This document shows, one piece after another, positions 17,207 to 25,271 of a stretch of DNA of 41,191 bases. The DNA is taken from assembly GCF_002161055.1 (NCBI RefSeq), contig NZ_NFLT01000014.1, forward strand, positions 1 to 41,191. Direction: 5' to 3'. The position numbers were made by a program, and so were the translations under genes. The notes beneath the pieces are model-generated. The model did not search any database, was not told where the DNA came from, and saw only the letters and a list, made by a program, of their open reading frames with translations. The stretch comes from Tyzzerella sp. An114. Lineage in GTDB: Bacteria > Bacillota > Clostridia > Lachnospirales > Anaerotignaceae. Numbering within the stretch: the stretch's first letter is position 1; each line of letters opens with the position of its first letter.

Positions 17207-18289
17207 ATGAAAAAAATAGTATCTTTTCTGCTTGCGTTAACATTATCATTTTCAGTTTTCACAGGCTGTTCCAGTGATAATAAAAATACAAATAATGTAA
17301 CACTTTCAGAGGAAGAAAGAACAACAACAGTTGATGAAATGGGTATAACATACACAATACCAGAAGAATGGTCAACAAACACAATGAAATATACTTCTGT
17401 TATGACTGACAGTGATATATTCGGAGAAATAAAATTTGTATATGGCACAGATGAAAATCTTGAAATAATATCAGACCCAGAATTTACAGGTAATACAGAA
17501 TACTTTACAGTTCCAATAACAAGAATTGTACTTGTAAAAACAGGTGAAGAAGGTTCAGACTTTGAAAGTCTTAAATCTGATTACAACACTATAACAGCTG
17601 TGGGAGAAAATTGTGGATACACATACTATGTAATGTATGATTATAAAGGCGGTCTTGGAAAAGGTTCAGACTCTGAAGAAAATGTAAAAGAATATGAAAA
17701 CAGACTTGCCGCAGTACCAAAACTCATTGAAACAATAAAATTCAGTGAATTTAACGCTGAACAGACTACACAGACAGCTATTGACCGTCAAAATATGATA
17801 ACATTTGTTTCAAAAACTCTTGAAGGAGATGATATAGGAAGCACAATATTTGATGAATATGACCTTACAATGGTTAATTTCTGGGGAACATACACATACC
17901 CTGATATAAATGAAACAGCTGTACTTGCTGAGCTTGACAAACAGATAAAAACAATGGATGGTGTAAACTTTATGCAGGTTGTAATAGACACACCTTCTGA
18001 TGAAGCTGAGGAGCTTGCTCTCAAAATAAAAGCTGAAAACGGTGCTGAATATACTTCTGTAATACCAGACAAGAGACTTGCATCATGGATTGTAAATAAC
18101 ATTGAGGGAATACCTACAACAGTATTTGTAAATAATGATGCTGTTGTTGTTGGAGAACCTATACAGGGAGTAAAAACTCTTGATGAGTATTTAACTCTTT
18201 TAAATGCACAGCTTGAGACAATGAAATCACAGGATACAGCAAATACAGAAACTCCTAGTGAAACACCAACAGAAACACCAGCACAATAA
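17207..18289 (+). CDS. Lipoprotein with a cysteine-less thioredoxin-like domain
   Basis: A 360-residue predicted lipoprotein: signal peptide 1-20, lipobox FTGC with the lipidated C21, an acidic linker and an N-terminal domain of unknown type (about 40-180). The C-terminal part (about 195-335) looks like a TlpA/redoxin fold. The usual NFWATWCPPC block appears as NFWGTYTYPD (224-233), with T230 and D233 in place of the two cysteines, while the cis-proline motif GIPTT (P303) is kept. The protein ends in a Thr/Pro/Glu-rich tail. Thiol redox activity is therefore unlikely; a binding or scaffold role is inference. AGGAGG precedes the ATG. Confidence 0.72.
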   Translation: MKKIVSFLLALTLSFSVFTGCSSDNKNTNNVTLSEEERTTTVDEMGITYTIPEEWSTNTMKYTSVMTDSDIFGEIKFVYGTDENLEIISDPEFTGNTEYFTVPITRIVLVKTGEEGSDFESLKSDYNTITAVGENCGYTYYVMYDYKGGLGKGSDSEENVKEYENRLAAVPKLIETIKFSEFNAEQTTQTAIDRQNMITFVSKTLEGDDIGSTIFDEYDLTMVNFWGTYTYPDINETAVLAELDKQIKTMDGVNFMQVVIDTPSDEAEELALKIKAENGAEYTSVIPDKRLASWIVNNIEGIPTTVFVNNDAVVVGEPIQGVKTLDEYLTLLNAQLETMKSQDTANTETPSETPTETPAQ

Positions 18290-18301
18290 TTAAAATATCT
18301 A

Positions 18302-18338
18302 AAATAAAAAAGAACGGTTTTTATAACCGTTCTTTTTT
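18302..18338. terminator. Bidirectional terminator between the lipoprotein gene and nadC
   Basis: AGAACGGTT (18311-18319), loop TTTAT, AACCGTTCT (18325-18333), flanked by A- and T-tracts. Confidence 0.9.
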
Positions 18339-18341
18339 ATT

Positions 18342-19178
18342 TTATAATACTCTCAAATTTTTAAGGGATATATCCATTATAGGTGCAGAATGAGTTAAAG
18401 CACCACAAGAAACATAATCAACACCAATTTTTGAAATCTCTTTAAGTCTTTCTTTTGTCACATTTCCAGAACATTCTGTTTCAGCACGACCAGCCACAAT
18501 ATCAACAGCTTTTTTCATAGTATCATTATCCATATTATCAAGCATAACAATATCAGCTTTAACCTCTAAAGCCTCCATAAGCATATCAATATTTTCAACT
18601 TCAACTTCTATTTTTCTAACAAAAGGAGCATATTCTCTTGCCATTTCAACAGCTTTTTTAACACTTCCCGCAGCTCCAATATGATTATCTTTTATCAAAA
18701 CACCGTCAGACAAATTATATCTATGGTTATATCCTCCACCAACTTTAACAGCATATTTTTCAAAAGGTCTCATATTAGGAGTTGTCTTTCTTGTATCAAG
18801 AAGTTTTGTTTTACTTCCTTCAAGTTCCTTTGAAAGCTCCCTTGTAAATGTAGCTATACCACACATTCTTTGAAGATAATTTAAAGCAGTTCTTTCTCCT
18901 GAAAGTATAGCTTTTATATCGCCCTCAATAATTCCCATGAGCTGACCTTTTTTAACTTCGTCACCGTCTTTTAACTCTGTTCTAAACTCTGCTGTATCAT
19001 CAATAAGCTCAAAAGTTCTTTTAAAAACATCAAGACCACAAACAACTCCATCTTGTTTACATATAAGCTCAGCCACACCTCTTTTACTTTCAGGCATAAC
19101 AGCATTTGTTGTAACGTCCTCGCTTGTTATATCTTCTCTAAGAGCATTTATAATATATTTATCTATATTAACCTGCAT
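18342..19178 (-). CDS. nadC: Nicotinate-nucleotide pyrophosphorylase (quinolinate phosphoribosyltransferase)
   Basis: Converts quinolinate and PRPP to nicotinate mononucleotide, the third step of de novo NAD synthesis. The product has 278 residues. Family motifs include ALREDITSEDVTTNAV near the N-terminus, LNYLQRMCGIATFT, LLDTRKTTPNMRPFEKYAV (phosphate and quinolinate site), GGGYNHRYNLSDGVLIKDNH and the C-terminal VDYVSCGALTHSAP. I chose the ATG at 19178 because it gives the usual N-terminus and has GGTG 6 nt upstream; in-frame TTG 19205 and ATG 19196 are alternatives. It overlaps the end of nadB by about 11 nt, so the two are coupled. Confidence 0.93.
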   Translation of the reverse strand: MQVNIDKYIINALREDITSEDVTTNAVMPESKRGVAELICKQDGVVCGLDVFKRTFELIDDTAEFRTELKDGDEVKKGQLMGIIEGDIKAILSGERTALNYLQRMCGIATFTRELSKELEGSKTKLLDTRKTTPNMRPFEKYAVKVGGGYNHRYNLSDGVLIKDNHIGAAGSVKKAVEMAREYAPFVRKIEVEVENIDMLMEALEVKADIVMLDNMDNDTMKKAVDIVAGRAETECSGNVTKERLKEISKIGVDYVSCGALTHSAPIMDISLKNLRVL

Positions 19179-20472
19179 GTTTACACCATTTATCATAAAA
19201 CTCAACGTCCCTTCTTTTTATTTCATTAAGTATAGATTTTCTGTATTCCTCATCAGTTTTACTATCATCATTATAGCACTGTGTATCAGGCTGAAAATCT
19301 GAAATTTCAATATCATCAATATACTTTTCAAAATCTTTTACAGCTCTTTTAGCAAAAACAAGGCTTTCAAGAAGTGAATTACTAGCAAGTCTATTAGCAC
19401 CATGAACACCGTTACAGCTAACTTCACCGGCTGCATAAAGATTTTCCATAGATGTTTTACTGTCTGTATTAACCTTTATCCCGCCCATAAAATAATGCTG
19501 AGCAGGAGTTACAGGAACAGGCTCTTTTGTCATGTCATAGCCTTCTTCAAGACATCTCTCATAAATATTAGGGAATTTTGATTTAACAAAATCAGGGTCA
19601 AGATGAGTTACAGATATATAAACATGGTCACTATTATCTTTTTCCATTTGATTAAGTATTGCACTACTTACAACATCACGTGGAAGAAGTTCATTTACAA
19701 ATCTTTCACCTTTTTTATTTAAAAGATATGCTCCCTCACCTCTCACAGACTCAGATATAAGAAATCTTCTTCCTTTTTCTTTACTGTAAAGAGTTGTAGG
19801 GTGAATTTGAATATAATTTATATCTTTAATATCAATATTGTGTTTAAGGGCAATAGCAACACCGTCAGCAGTAAGATGAGGAAAATTTGTGGAGCTTTCA
19901 AAAATGCCACCAATACCACCTGTGGCAAGTACAGTGACTTTAGATTTAACAGTATGAACAATTCCGTCTTTTTTATAAACAATACCTGTACAAACTCCAT
20001 TTTCTTCAATAATATCAACCATTTTAGAGTATTCGCTTATATGTATATTTTTTCTCTTTTTTACAGCCTCAAGAAGTTTACTTGTAATTTCTTTACCTGT
20101 AATATCTTTGTGATGAAGTATTCTAAAATTAGAGTGAGCACCCTCACGAGTATAAGAAAAGTTTTTTCCCTCCATATCAAAATCAACATTATACTGTATA
20201 AGGTCTTTTATAATATCGGGAGACGATTTTATCATAACATCAACAGCAGTTTTATCATTTTCATAGTGACCGGCTCTCATAGTATCTTCAAAATAGCTGT
20301 CATAGTCATCTTTATTTTTAAGAGTTGAAATTCCTCCCTGTGCAAGAAAAGAGTCATTATTTTCAACAGCATCTTTTGTTATCATAAAAACATTTTTATT
20401 TTCAGGTATATTAAGGGCACAAAAAAGACCTGCAACCCCTGTACCTGCAATTATAACATCAGCTTTTTCCAT
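19168..20472 (-). CDS. nadB: L-aspartate oxidase
   Basis: FAD-dependent enzyme that oxidises L-aspartate to iminoaspartate, the first step of NAD synthesis. The 434-residue protein starts with the dinucleotide-binding motif IIAGTGVAGLFCAL (about 7-20) and contains FLAQGGIS, the flavin/substrate block EGAHSNFRILHHKDITGKEI, ATGGIGGIFESSTN, HPTTLYS, and the late motif NGVHGANRLASNSLLESLVF. It is somewhat shorter than the 510-540 residues of many NadB proteins; the C-terminal helical domain appears reduced. AAGGAAG precedes the ATG, 20 nt after nadA. Confidence 0.93.
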   Translation of the reverse strand: MEKADVIIAGTGVAGLFCALNIPENKNVFMITKDAVENNDSFLAQGGISTLKNKDDYDSYFEDTMRAGHYENDKTAVDVMIKSSPDIIKDLIQYNVDFDMEGKNFSYTREGAHSNFRILHHKDITGKEITSKLLEAVKKRKNIHISEYSKMVDIIEENGVCTGIVYKKDGIVHTVKSKVTVLATGGIGGIFESSTNFPHLTADGVAIALKHNIDIKDINYIQIHPTTLYSKEKGRRFLISESVRGEGAYLLNKKGERFVNELLPRDVVSSAILNQMEKDNSDHVYISVTHLDPDFVKSKFPNIYERCLEEGYDMTKEPVPVTPAQHYFMGGIKVNTDSKTSMENLYAAGEVSCNGVHGANRLASNSLLESLVFAKRAVKDFEKYIDDIEISDFQPDTQCYNDDSKTDEEYRKSILNEIKRRDVEFYDKWCKHAG

Positions 20473-20492
20473 AAATAAATTACACTTCCTTT

Positions 20493-21401
20493 TTACTCAG
20501 CAAGACGGAGCATTTCATCAAGGGCTTTTTTAGCACCCTCAGACATTTTTTCTGAAAGCTCCACAACATTTTCAGTATTTTCAATAACATTTTTAATTTT
20601 TTCAAGAGTCACATATTTCATATCAGGACAAATTTGACTGTCATTTACAGTATAAAATTTCTTTTCAGGATTTTTATTTCTAAGCTCATAAAGAACACCT
20701 TTTTCAGTGGCTATTATAAATTCATCACAATGACTTTTTGTAGCATAATCTATAATACCAGCAGTAGAACCTGCATAATCAGCCAACTCCACAGCATCAG
20801 GAGTGCACTCAGGGTGTATCAAAACTTTTGCATTAGGGTATTCTTTCTTTTTGTTTATAATATCCTGTCTTGTTATTTTCACATGGACAGGACAATATCC
20901 ATCATTAAATATAAAATTCTTATCAGTAACTTTTTCTGCAATATATCTTCCAAGATTGCCATCAGGAATAAAGAAAATATTCTTGTTTGGTAATGATTTA
21001 ACTATTTTTAAGGCATTAGAACTTGTAACGCAAACATCAGAATGAGCTTTTATCTCTGCTGTTGAGTTTATATAACAGCATACAGCTAAATCATCATATT
21101 TACTGCGAACTTCCTCTATTTTTTCAGGTGTCACCATATGAGCCATAGGACAATCAGCCTTACCATCGACCATAACAACAGTTTTTTCAGGATTAAGTAT
21201 TTTTGCACTTTCACCCATAAACTTTACACCAGCAAAAACAATCATACTTTCAGAAACTTCTGTGGCTTTTTTGCTTAAATAATAAGAGTCACCAACAAAG
21301 TCTGCTATCTCTTGAACTTCATCACAAACATAATAGTGGGCAAGAATAACAGCATTTTTTTCTTTTTTAAGTTTTTTAATTTCATTTATAATATTATCCA
21401 A
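20493..21401 (-). CDS. nadA: Quinolinate synthase A
   Basis: Condenses iminoaspartate with dihydroxyacetone phosphate to quinolinate using an oxygen-sensitive 4Fe-4S cluster. The 302-residue length is that of the short NadA type. Visible motifs are LAHYYVCDEVQEIADFVGDS near the N-terminus, GVKFMGESAKIL, CYINSTAEIKAHSDVCVTSSNA, FIPDGNLGRYI, HPECTPDAVELAD and the C-terminal NDSQICPDMKYVT. Candidate cluster cysteines sit in the CCYINS, HPEC and ICPDMK segments. Translation seems to start at TTG 21401, 7 nt after GGGAGG. It is the first gene of nadABC, behind an operator-like palindrome and a leader hairpin. Confidence 0.94.
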   Translation of the reverse strand: MDNIINEIKKLKKEKNAVILAHYYVCDEVQEIADFVGDSYYLSKKATEVSESMIVFAGVKFMGESAKILNPEKTVVMVDGKADCPMAHMVTPEKIEEVRSKYDDLAVCCYINSTAEIKAHSDVCVTSSNALKIVKSLPNKNIFFIPDGNLGRYIAEKVTDKNFIFNDGYCPVHVKITRQDIINKKKEYPNAKVLIHPECTPDAVELADYAGSTAGIIDYATKSHCDEFIIATEKGVLYELRNKNPEKKFYTVNDSQICPDMKYVTLEKIKNVIENTENVVELSEKMSEGAKKALDEMLRLAE

Positions 21402-21441
21402 AGTTTATCCTCCCAAAAATATTAAACACAAATATTCACAT

Positions 21442-21475
21442 AATAAAAAAGCGAAATTCCAAAAAAGGAACTTCG
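21442..21475 (-). terminator. Terminator-like hairpin in the nadA leader
   Basis: On the minus strand CGAAGTTCC (21475-21467) pairs with GGAATTTCG (21460-21452), with one G-U pair, followed by CTTTTTTATT (21451-21442). It lies between the nad promoter and nadA, about 17 nt after the predicted start, so it may attenuate the operon. A competing antiterminator is not obvious. Confidence 0.65.
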
Positions 21476-21500
21476 ATTGAAATAAAAATACACTGTATAT

Positions 21501-21529
21501 AATATGCCACTTTAAAAGGATTTTGTCAA
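21501..21529 (-). promoter_or_regulatory. Promoter of nadABC
   Basis: Minus strand TTGACA (21524-21529) with a weaker -10 region around 21498-21506 (CATATTATATAC; 17-19 nt spacing depending on the hexamer chosen). Confidence 0.65.
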
Positions 21530-21552
21530 TACACTTATATATATAAGTGTAT
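21529..21552. promoter_or_regulatory. 24-bp perfect palindrome next to the nad promoter
   Basis: ATACACTTATAT followed by its exact inverse ATATAAGTGTAT, touching the -35 of the nadABC promoter. The symmetry and position suggest an operator. It does not look like the NiaR site as I remember it, so the regulator is not assigned. A half-site AGTGTAT recurs just after the -10. Confidence 0.6.
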
Positions 21553-21571
21553 ATACATCTGTAACAAAAAT

Positions 21572-21600
21572 AAAAGGGTACATTATGTACCCTTTTTTAT
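21572..21600 (-). terminator. Terminator after the ABC-F gene
   Basis: AAAAGGGTACAT (21572-21583) pairs with ATGTACCCTTTT (21585-21596); on the minus strand a T-rich tail follows. It separates the ABC-F gene from the nad promoter. Confidence 0.85.
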
Positions 21601-21618
21601 AAAAACTGTAATATTTTT

Positions 21619-23541
21619 TTACAAACCTTTTTTGTTTCTCTCTATCTCCTCGTTAAGCTCATTGAGATAAACCCATCTATCCATAGCCTCATCAAGTTCA
21701 GCTTCAAACTTTTCTTTTTCCTCTGTAAGCTCTTGAAGTTTGACATAGTCACTGCCACACTTTGAAATTTCTTCATCAATCTCAGCTATTTTAAGTTCTA
21801 TTCCTTCAATTCTGTCATTTATAGTGTCAAACTCACGCTGGTCTTTATATGTCATTTTCATAAGTTTTTTTGGCTTTTCTTCTTCCTGTTTTCTCTCTAC
21901 TTTTTCAGCCTTCACAGGTTTTTCAACATTTTCAATAACTTCTTCTTTATCATGCTGAATTTTATAATCTGTATATCCCCCTTCATACTGTTTTATTTTG
22001 CCATTTCCCTCAAAAGAGAATATTCTATTTACCATTTTATCAAGGAAATATCTATCATGGGAAACAGTAACAACAGCTCCCGGAAAATCCTCCAAATATT
22101 CTTCAAGTATTGTCAAAGTTTCAATATCCAAATCATTTGTAGGCTCATCAAGGAAAAGCATATTAGGAGCAGCCATAAGAACTCTCAAAAGATAAAGTCT
22201 TCTCTTTTCTCCACCGGAAAGTTTTGATATAGGAGACCACTGTATATCCCCCTTAAAGAGAAATTTTTCAAGCATTTGAGAAGCTGTTATTCTTCCGTCA
22301 GCAGTTGGAACATACTCTGCAACCTCTTTAATATAATCTATAACACGCATATTTTCGTCCATTTCACCATTATCTTGGGCGAAAACACCTATTTTTACAG
22401 TATCACCAATCTCAACTGTTCCACTATCAGGTGCAAGTCTACCTGTTATTATATTCATAAGAGTAGATTTACCACAACCATTATGACCTATAATTCCAAC
22501 TCTGTCATCTCTAAGTATAATATAGCTAAAATCATCAATATACTTTTTGCCCTCATAACTCATAGAAACATTGTTTATCTCTATTGTTTTTCTTCCAAGT
22601 CTTGAAGCTCCAACGCTTATCTCAACACTTCCACGGAGTTCAGGAGCTTTTATAGCAGAAACCTCCTCAAAACGCTCAATACGAGCTTTCTGTTTTGTAC
22701 TTCTAGCCTGTGCCCCTCGTCTAATCCAAGCAAGCTCTCTACGCAAAAGATTTTGTCTTTTTCTCTCCCCTGCCAGTTCAAGTTCTTCTCTTTCAGCTTT
22801 AAGCTCTAAAAATTGACTGTAATTTCCCTGATAGGTATATAATTTACCTTTGTCAAGTTCTATTGTTTTATTAACAACTCTATCAAGGAAATATCTGTCA
22901 TGAGTTACCATAAGAAGGGATTTTGTACATTTACCCAAATAATTTTCAAGCCAGTCAACAGTTTCATTATCAATATGGTTTGTAGGCTCGTCCATAATAA
23001 GAATATCAACAGGAGAAATCAAAGCCCCTGCCATAGCAACACGTTTTCTCTGTCCACCACTTAAAAGCTGTACTTCTTTATGAAAGTCAGTTATACCTAA
23101 TTTTGTAAGTATAGTTTTAGCCTCACTTTCAAGTCCCCAAGCATCCTCTTTATCCATTTTTTCAGTAAGTTCTATAAGTTTTTTCTCAGCTTCCTTTGAA
23201 TAATTATTTTCAACCTGAAAGAGAGCCTCCTCATATTCCTTTACAGTCTGCATTTTAGGATTATCATTTTTAAAAACCTGATTTATAACAGTCATCCCCT
23301 CATCAAATTCAGGCATTTGAGGAAGATAACCTATTCTTAGACCATTCATAGTTGTTATTGTACCACTGTCAGCATTTTCAACACCTGCAATTATTTTTAA
23401 AAGTGTTGATTTTCCTGTACCATTGACACCTATAACACCTATTTTATCACCTTCATTTATACCGAATGAAATTTCATCAAAAAGAATTTTATCAGTAAAA
23501 GTCTTTGAAAGTTTTTCAACAGTTAAAAGATTATTCATCAT
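21619..23541 (-). CDS. ABC-F family ATPase (Uup/YdiF-like)
   Basis: A soluble 640-residue protein with two ABC cassettes and no membrane domain, the ABC-F architecture of ribosome-acting translation factors. Cassette 1: Walker A GVNGTGKST, signature LSGGQRKRVAMAG, Walker B ILIMDEPTNHID. Cassette 2: Walker A GHNGCGKST, signature LSGGEKRRLYLL, Walker B MLFLDEPTNDLD. The interdomain linker lies at about 240-320 (RRELAWIRRGAQARSTKQKAR), and a lysine/glutamate-rich coiled-coil C-terminus (about 545-640) resembles Uup. GAGGTG precedes two adjacent ATGs (23541 and 23538), the second with better spacing. Housekeeping is more likely than antibiotic resistance, but the sequence alone does not settle it. 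Confidence 0.92.
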   Translation of the reverse strand: MMNNLLTVEKLSKTFTDKILFDEISFGINEGDKIGVIGVNGTGKSTLLKIIAGVENADSGTITTMNGLRIGYLPQMPEFDEGMTVINQVFKNDNPKMQTVKEYEEALFQVENNYSKEAEKKLIELTEKMDKEDAWGLESEAKTILTKLGITDFHKEVQLLSGGQRKRVAMAGALISPVDILIMDEPTNHIDNETVDWLENYLGKCTKSLLMVTHDRYFLDRVVNKTIELDKGKLYTYQGNYSQFLELKAEREELELAGERKRQNLLRRELAWIRRGAQARSTKQKARIERFEEVSAIKAPELRGSVEISVGASRLGRKTIEINNVSMSYEGKKYIDDFSYIILRDDRVGIIGHNGCGKSTLMNIITGRLAPDSGTVEIGDTVKIGVFAQDNGEMDENMRVIDYIKEVAEYVPTADGRITASQMLEKFLFKGDIQWSPISKLSGGEKRRLYLLRVLMAAPNMLFLDEPTNDLDIETLTILEEYLEDFPGAVVTVSHDRYFLDKMVNRIFSFEGNGKIKQYEGGYTDYKIQHDKEEVIENVEKPVKAEKVERKQEEEKPKKLMKMTYKDQREFDTINDRIEGIELKIAEIDEEISKCGSDYVKLQELTEEKEKFEAELDEAMDRWVYLNELNEEIERNKKGL

Positions 23542-23570
23542 TCACACCTCTTCTATAATAATCTTATATA

Positions 23571-23600
23571 AATATATATTTTAAAAGATACTTTTGTCAA
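23571..23600 (-). promoter_or_regulatory. Promoter of the ABC-F gene
   Basis: Minus strand TTGACA (23595-23600), 18-nt spacer, TATATT (23571-23576). The -35 follows directly on the T-run of the upstream symporter terminator. Confidence 0.6.
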
Positions 23601-23602
23601 AT

Positions 23603-23629
23603 ACAAAAGGCGTCCAAAGGACGCCTTAA
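23603..23629 (-). terminator. Terminator after the symporter gene
   Basis: GGCGTCC (23609-23615), loop AAA, GGACGCC (23619-23625); on the minus strand the hairpin is followed by TTTTGTATTT. Confidence 0.85.
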
Positions 23630-23641
23630 AATATTTATTAT

Positions 23642-24898
23642 TTATTTACAAGCTATATATTTTTCTCTGTCAATTTCTTTTTCACTATTTGCAACAACAA
23701 CAGAACATACACAGTCACCCATAACGTTTACAGTAGTTCTCATCATATCAAGAATTCTGTCGAAACCGATTATAAGAGCAATACCATCAAGAGGAAGACC
23801 GGCAGACTCAAGAACCATAGCAAGTGTAATCATACCTACACCAGGAGCTCCAGCAGTACCTATTGATGCTAAAACAGCAGTAAGTATTACTGAAAGTATC
23901 ATATGTATTGACATATCAATACCATAAACCTGAGCTATAAATACAGCTGCAACACCCTGCATAATAGCAGTACCGTCCATATTAATTGTAGCACCTAAAG
24001 GAAGTGTAAAAGAATATATTGATTTATCAACACCAAGTTTCTCCATAGTTTCCATACTTACAGGAAGAGCAGCATTACTTGATGATGTTGTAAATGTAAC
24101 AGTTGCAACAGTAGCATACTGTTTTAAGAAATTTTTAACAGGAAGACCTGTAAGAGTTTTTAAAAGTCCACTGTATATTATAAAACTGTGTATAAGCATA
24201 CCTATTGCAACAACACCAATCATTTTTGCAACACTTACAAGAGACTCTACACCAACACTATAAACAGTATTTGCAATAAGAGCACATACACCAATAGGAG
24301 CAATATACATAACTATTGTAACAACTTTTAATACACAATCATTTAACGCTCCAAGAATATCAACAAGTATTTTTCCTCTCTCACCTATAAGACCTATACC
24401 AACACCAAAGAAAAGAGCAAAAACTATAATCTGTAAAAGATTTCCTTCAGACATAGCCTGTATAGGGTTTGTAGGTAACATATCAAGGAAAGTATCAACA
24501 ACAGGTTTTGACTCAGGTATAGTATATTCACCCTGTAAAAGCTGTGACATATCAAGTCCAGCTCCCGGACGAAGTGTAAGACCTAATATAACAGCTATTA
24601 TAACGGCAACAGCTGTTGTAACAATATAGAAAGATATTGTTTTTGCTGAAATTCTTCCCAATTTCTTAACGTCAGACATCTCACAAACTGCATAACTTAA
24701 TGAACAGAATACAAGAGGTACAACCATCATTTTAATAAGATTTATAAATCCATTACCTAAAAACTTAATTATTCCTCCTACAAGAACAGTATCTCTAAAT
24801 GTTCCTTCAGGCATCTTTTTAAGTAAAAAGCCTATAAGGATACCAAGAGCAAGACCTATAAATATATAAGTCGCAAGACTCATTTTTTTCTTTTCCAT
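23642..24898 (-). CDS. Dicarboxylate/amino acid:cation symporter (DAACS, GltP/DctA-like)
   Basis: A 418-residue polytopic transporter that imports glutamate, aspartate or C4-dicarboxylates with Na+ or H+. It has about eight membrane helices. Signature sequences of the family are the serine-rich re-entrant loop TFTTSSSNAALPVSM, the unwound helix motif LPLGATINMDGTA (NMDGT), and the late re-entrant loop ASIGTAGAPGVG. GGAGGATAA precedes the ATG. The exact substrate cannot be assigned by eye. The leader holds an 18-bp palindrome. Confidence 0.92.
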   Translation of the reverse strand: MEKKKMSLATYIFIGLALGILIGFLLKKMPEGTFRDTVLVGGIIKFLGNGFINLIKMMVVPLVFCSLSYAVCEMSDVKKLGRISAKTISFYIVTTAVAVIIAVILGLTLRPGAGLDMSQLLQGEYTIPESKPVVDTFLDMLPTNPIQAMSEGNLLQIIVFALFFGVGIGLIGERGKILVDILGALNDCVLKVVTIVMYIAPIGVCALIANTVYSVGVESLVSVAKMIGVVAIGMLIHSFIIYSGLLKTLTGLPVKNFLKQYATVATVTFTTSSSNAALPVSMETMEKLGVDKSIYSFTLPLGATINMDGTAIMQGVAAVFIAQVYGIDMSIHMILSVILTAVLASIGTAGAPGVGMITLAMVLESAGLPLDGIALIIGFDRILDMMRTTVNVMGDCVCSVVVANSEKEIDREKYIACK

Positions 24899-24968
24899 AT
24901 TTATCCTCCGTTTTTAATATTTCCTCACAAACACAGTTAATATTAACACTCACCAAACTTATTTTAAA

Positions 24969-24986
24969 GCTGTAAATATTTACAGC
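24969..24986. promoter_or_regulatory. 18-bp palindrome in the symporter leader
   Basis: GCTGTAAATATTTACAGC is perfectly symmetric. It lies about 70 nt upstream of the symporter ATG and about 30 nt after its predicted start site. A regulator binding site is plausible; no regulator is assigned. Confidence 0.5.
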
Positions 24987-25022
24987 AGTTCAATGAAATT
25001 TTAACCACACCATAAAACTATG

Positions 25023-25065
25023 TATATAAAGCATTATTTCACAGTAACAAATTTACTTTGAAATA
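25023..25065 (-). promoter_or_regulatory. Candidate symporter promoter inside an inverted repeat
   Basis: Minus strand TTGTTA (25045-25050), 16-nt spacer, TATATA (25023-25028). TATTTCA (25035-25041) and TGAAATA (25059-25065) form an inverted repeat around the -35. The rest of the gap to 25181 is plain A/T-rich sequence in which I see nothing else. Confidence 0.45.
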
Positions 25066-25181
25066 GCATTATTTTATATCGCTATCAAGTATTTTTATAT
25101 TATTATGGTAATTATATAAATAATATTTATATAAAAATATACTCTAAAAAAACCCATTATAATTATATATTTATTTTTGTC

Positions 25182-25232
25182 ATTTATCAATATAAAATTT
25201 CATATTGATAAATTTAAAAATTCAATTATAAT
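25182..25232 (+). promoter_or_regulatory. Promoter overlapped by a 12-bp inverted repeat
   Basis: ATTTATCAATAT (25182-25193) and ATATTGATAAAT (25202-25213) form a perfect inverted repeat with an 8-nt loop. Its right arm contains the -35 TTGATA (25205-25210); the -10 TATAAT is at 25227-25232 after 16 nt. This looks like an operator controlling the next gene. Confidence 0.6.
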
Positions 25233-25271
25233 TAAATATAAAAATTATAGTGACCGTTAGGAGGAAAGAGA

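Noticed and set aside
21619-23541. ABC-F protein as an antibiotic resistance determinant
   Set aside because: The Uup-like C-terminal coiled coil and core-genome context suggest a housekeeping factor; nothing indicates transfer.
24899-25271. Possible riboswitch or small RNA in the 370-nt gap before the symporter
   Set aside because: I find promoters and inverted repeats but no conserved riboswitch core or stand-alone promoter-terminator unit.
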